A program made the translations under genes and the position numbers. Of a stretch of DNA of 6,383 nucleotides, positions 6,213 to 6,383 are shown piece by piece. This DNA is from SIG440 sp045645485 (GTDB taxonomy: Bacteria > Bacillota > Clostridia > Monoglobales > Monoglobaceae). Location: the NCBI GenBank assembly GCA_045645485.1, contig JAZRIX010000068.1, forward strand, positions 1 through 6,383. Direction: 5' to 3'. Under the pieces are notes generated by a model. That model saw only the letters and a list, made by a program, of their open reading frames with translations. It was not told the origin of the DNA and did no database searches. Position 1 is the stretch's first letter, and each line of letters starts with the position of its first letter.

Positions 6213-6383
6213 ATGATGTTCAAAAGTATACTAAGCCCTGTGATGGGATTGTTGATTACAATTTATAATTTTTTTGTTCCAACCTCTGCTCCTGCTGTAG
6301 AAATGCAAACTGTCGTTATTGCGACGGAGGTTTCAAATCCCACAGCCGAAGAAATGGAATCTGCCGAAAAGCTCATAAGAACC
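6213..6383 (+). CDS. Unrecognised exported protein, N-terminal 57 codons only
   Basis: The frame is open for 57 codons from ATG 6213 (a second ATG follows directly) to the window edge. The visible product has a short basic start (MMFKS), a hydrophobic stretch (about 6-22) and a possible signal-peptidase site near SAPA (25-28), so it is probably secreted or membrane-anchored. After this come VVIATEVSNPTAEEME and SAEKLIRT. By position, next to yajC, SecD is the first expectation. The tail could be the start of a SecD P1-like region, where an acidic helix leads to a conserved Arg/Leu stretch, but too little is visible to decide. It lacks the cysteine-rich pattern of the SCIFF peptide that some Clostridia carry in this neighbourhood. 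I assign no function. Confidence 0.7.
   Translation, partial: MMFKSILSPVMGLLITIYNFFVPTSAPAVEMQTVVIATEVSNPTAEEMESAEKLIRT

Noticed and set aside
1..6383. Mobile element, CRISPR array, defence or other novel multi-gene system
   Set aside because: All complete genes belong to recognised core families. I saw no transposase, integrase, repeat array, tRNA or phage gene on either strand.

Overview
The window reads as ordinary core chromosome of an anaerobic Firmicute, most likely a clostridial or Ruminococcaceae/Oscillospirales-type species. The reasons are strong AGGAGG-type ribosome binding sites, consensus sigma-A promoters, a SpoIID/LytB-family protein, and the gene order SpoIID-like - queA - tgt - yajC, an arrangement known from Clostridia. 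I cannot name a species. I found no mobile element, CRISPR array, tRNA or rRNA, and no convincing undescribed system. The strongest anomaly is a sharp compositional break inside asd.

Left part (1-1689, minus strand): an asd-dapA operon. asd (aspartate-semialdehyde dehydrogenase) is transcribed from a perfect TTGACA-17-TATAAT promoter at 1730-1758, and dapA (4-hydroxy-tetrahydrodipicolinate synthase) follows 33 nt later and runs off the left edge. These are two consecutive steps of the lysine/diaminopimelate pathway, which supplies peptidoglycan and, through dipicolinate, spores. The DNA from 1 to about 780 (dapA plus the last ~60 codons of asd) is richer in GC and more than three times denser in CpG than the rest of asd. 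This suggests either a recombination junction inside asd or a chimeric assembly.

Middle part (1690-1862): a divergent intergenic region holding the asd promoter. The upstream side of the SpoIID-like gene shows no clear Shine-Dalgarno sequence.

Right part (1863-5659, plus strand): a compact operon of a secreted SpoIID/LytB-domain peptidoglycan lytic enzyme, queA and tgt, with gaps of 22 and 19 nt. QueA and Tgt act in queuosine tRNA modification: Tgt inserts the preQ1 base at the wobble position of GUN-anticodon tRNAs, and QueA then adds the cyclopentane precursor ring from S-adenosylmethionine. queA and tgt are best started at internal codons (TTG 3484 and ATG 4529) rather than at the longest frames.

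Right edge (5660-6383): yajC, the small Sec-translocase accessory protein, has its own TTGCAT-17-TATAAT promoter, a leader hairpin and a textbook intrinsic terminator. Just behind that terminator starts a partial gene for an exported protein, in the place where secD is usually found.
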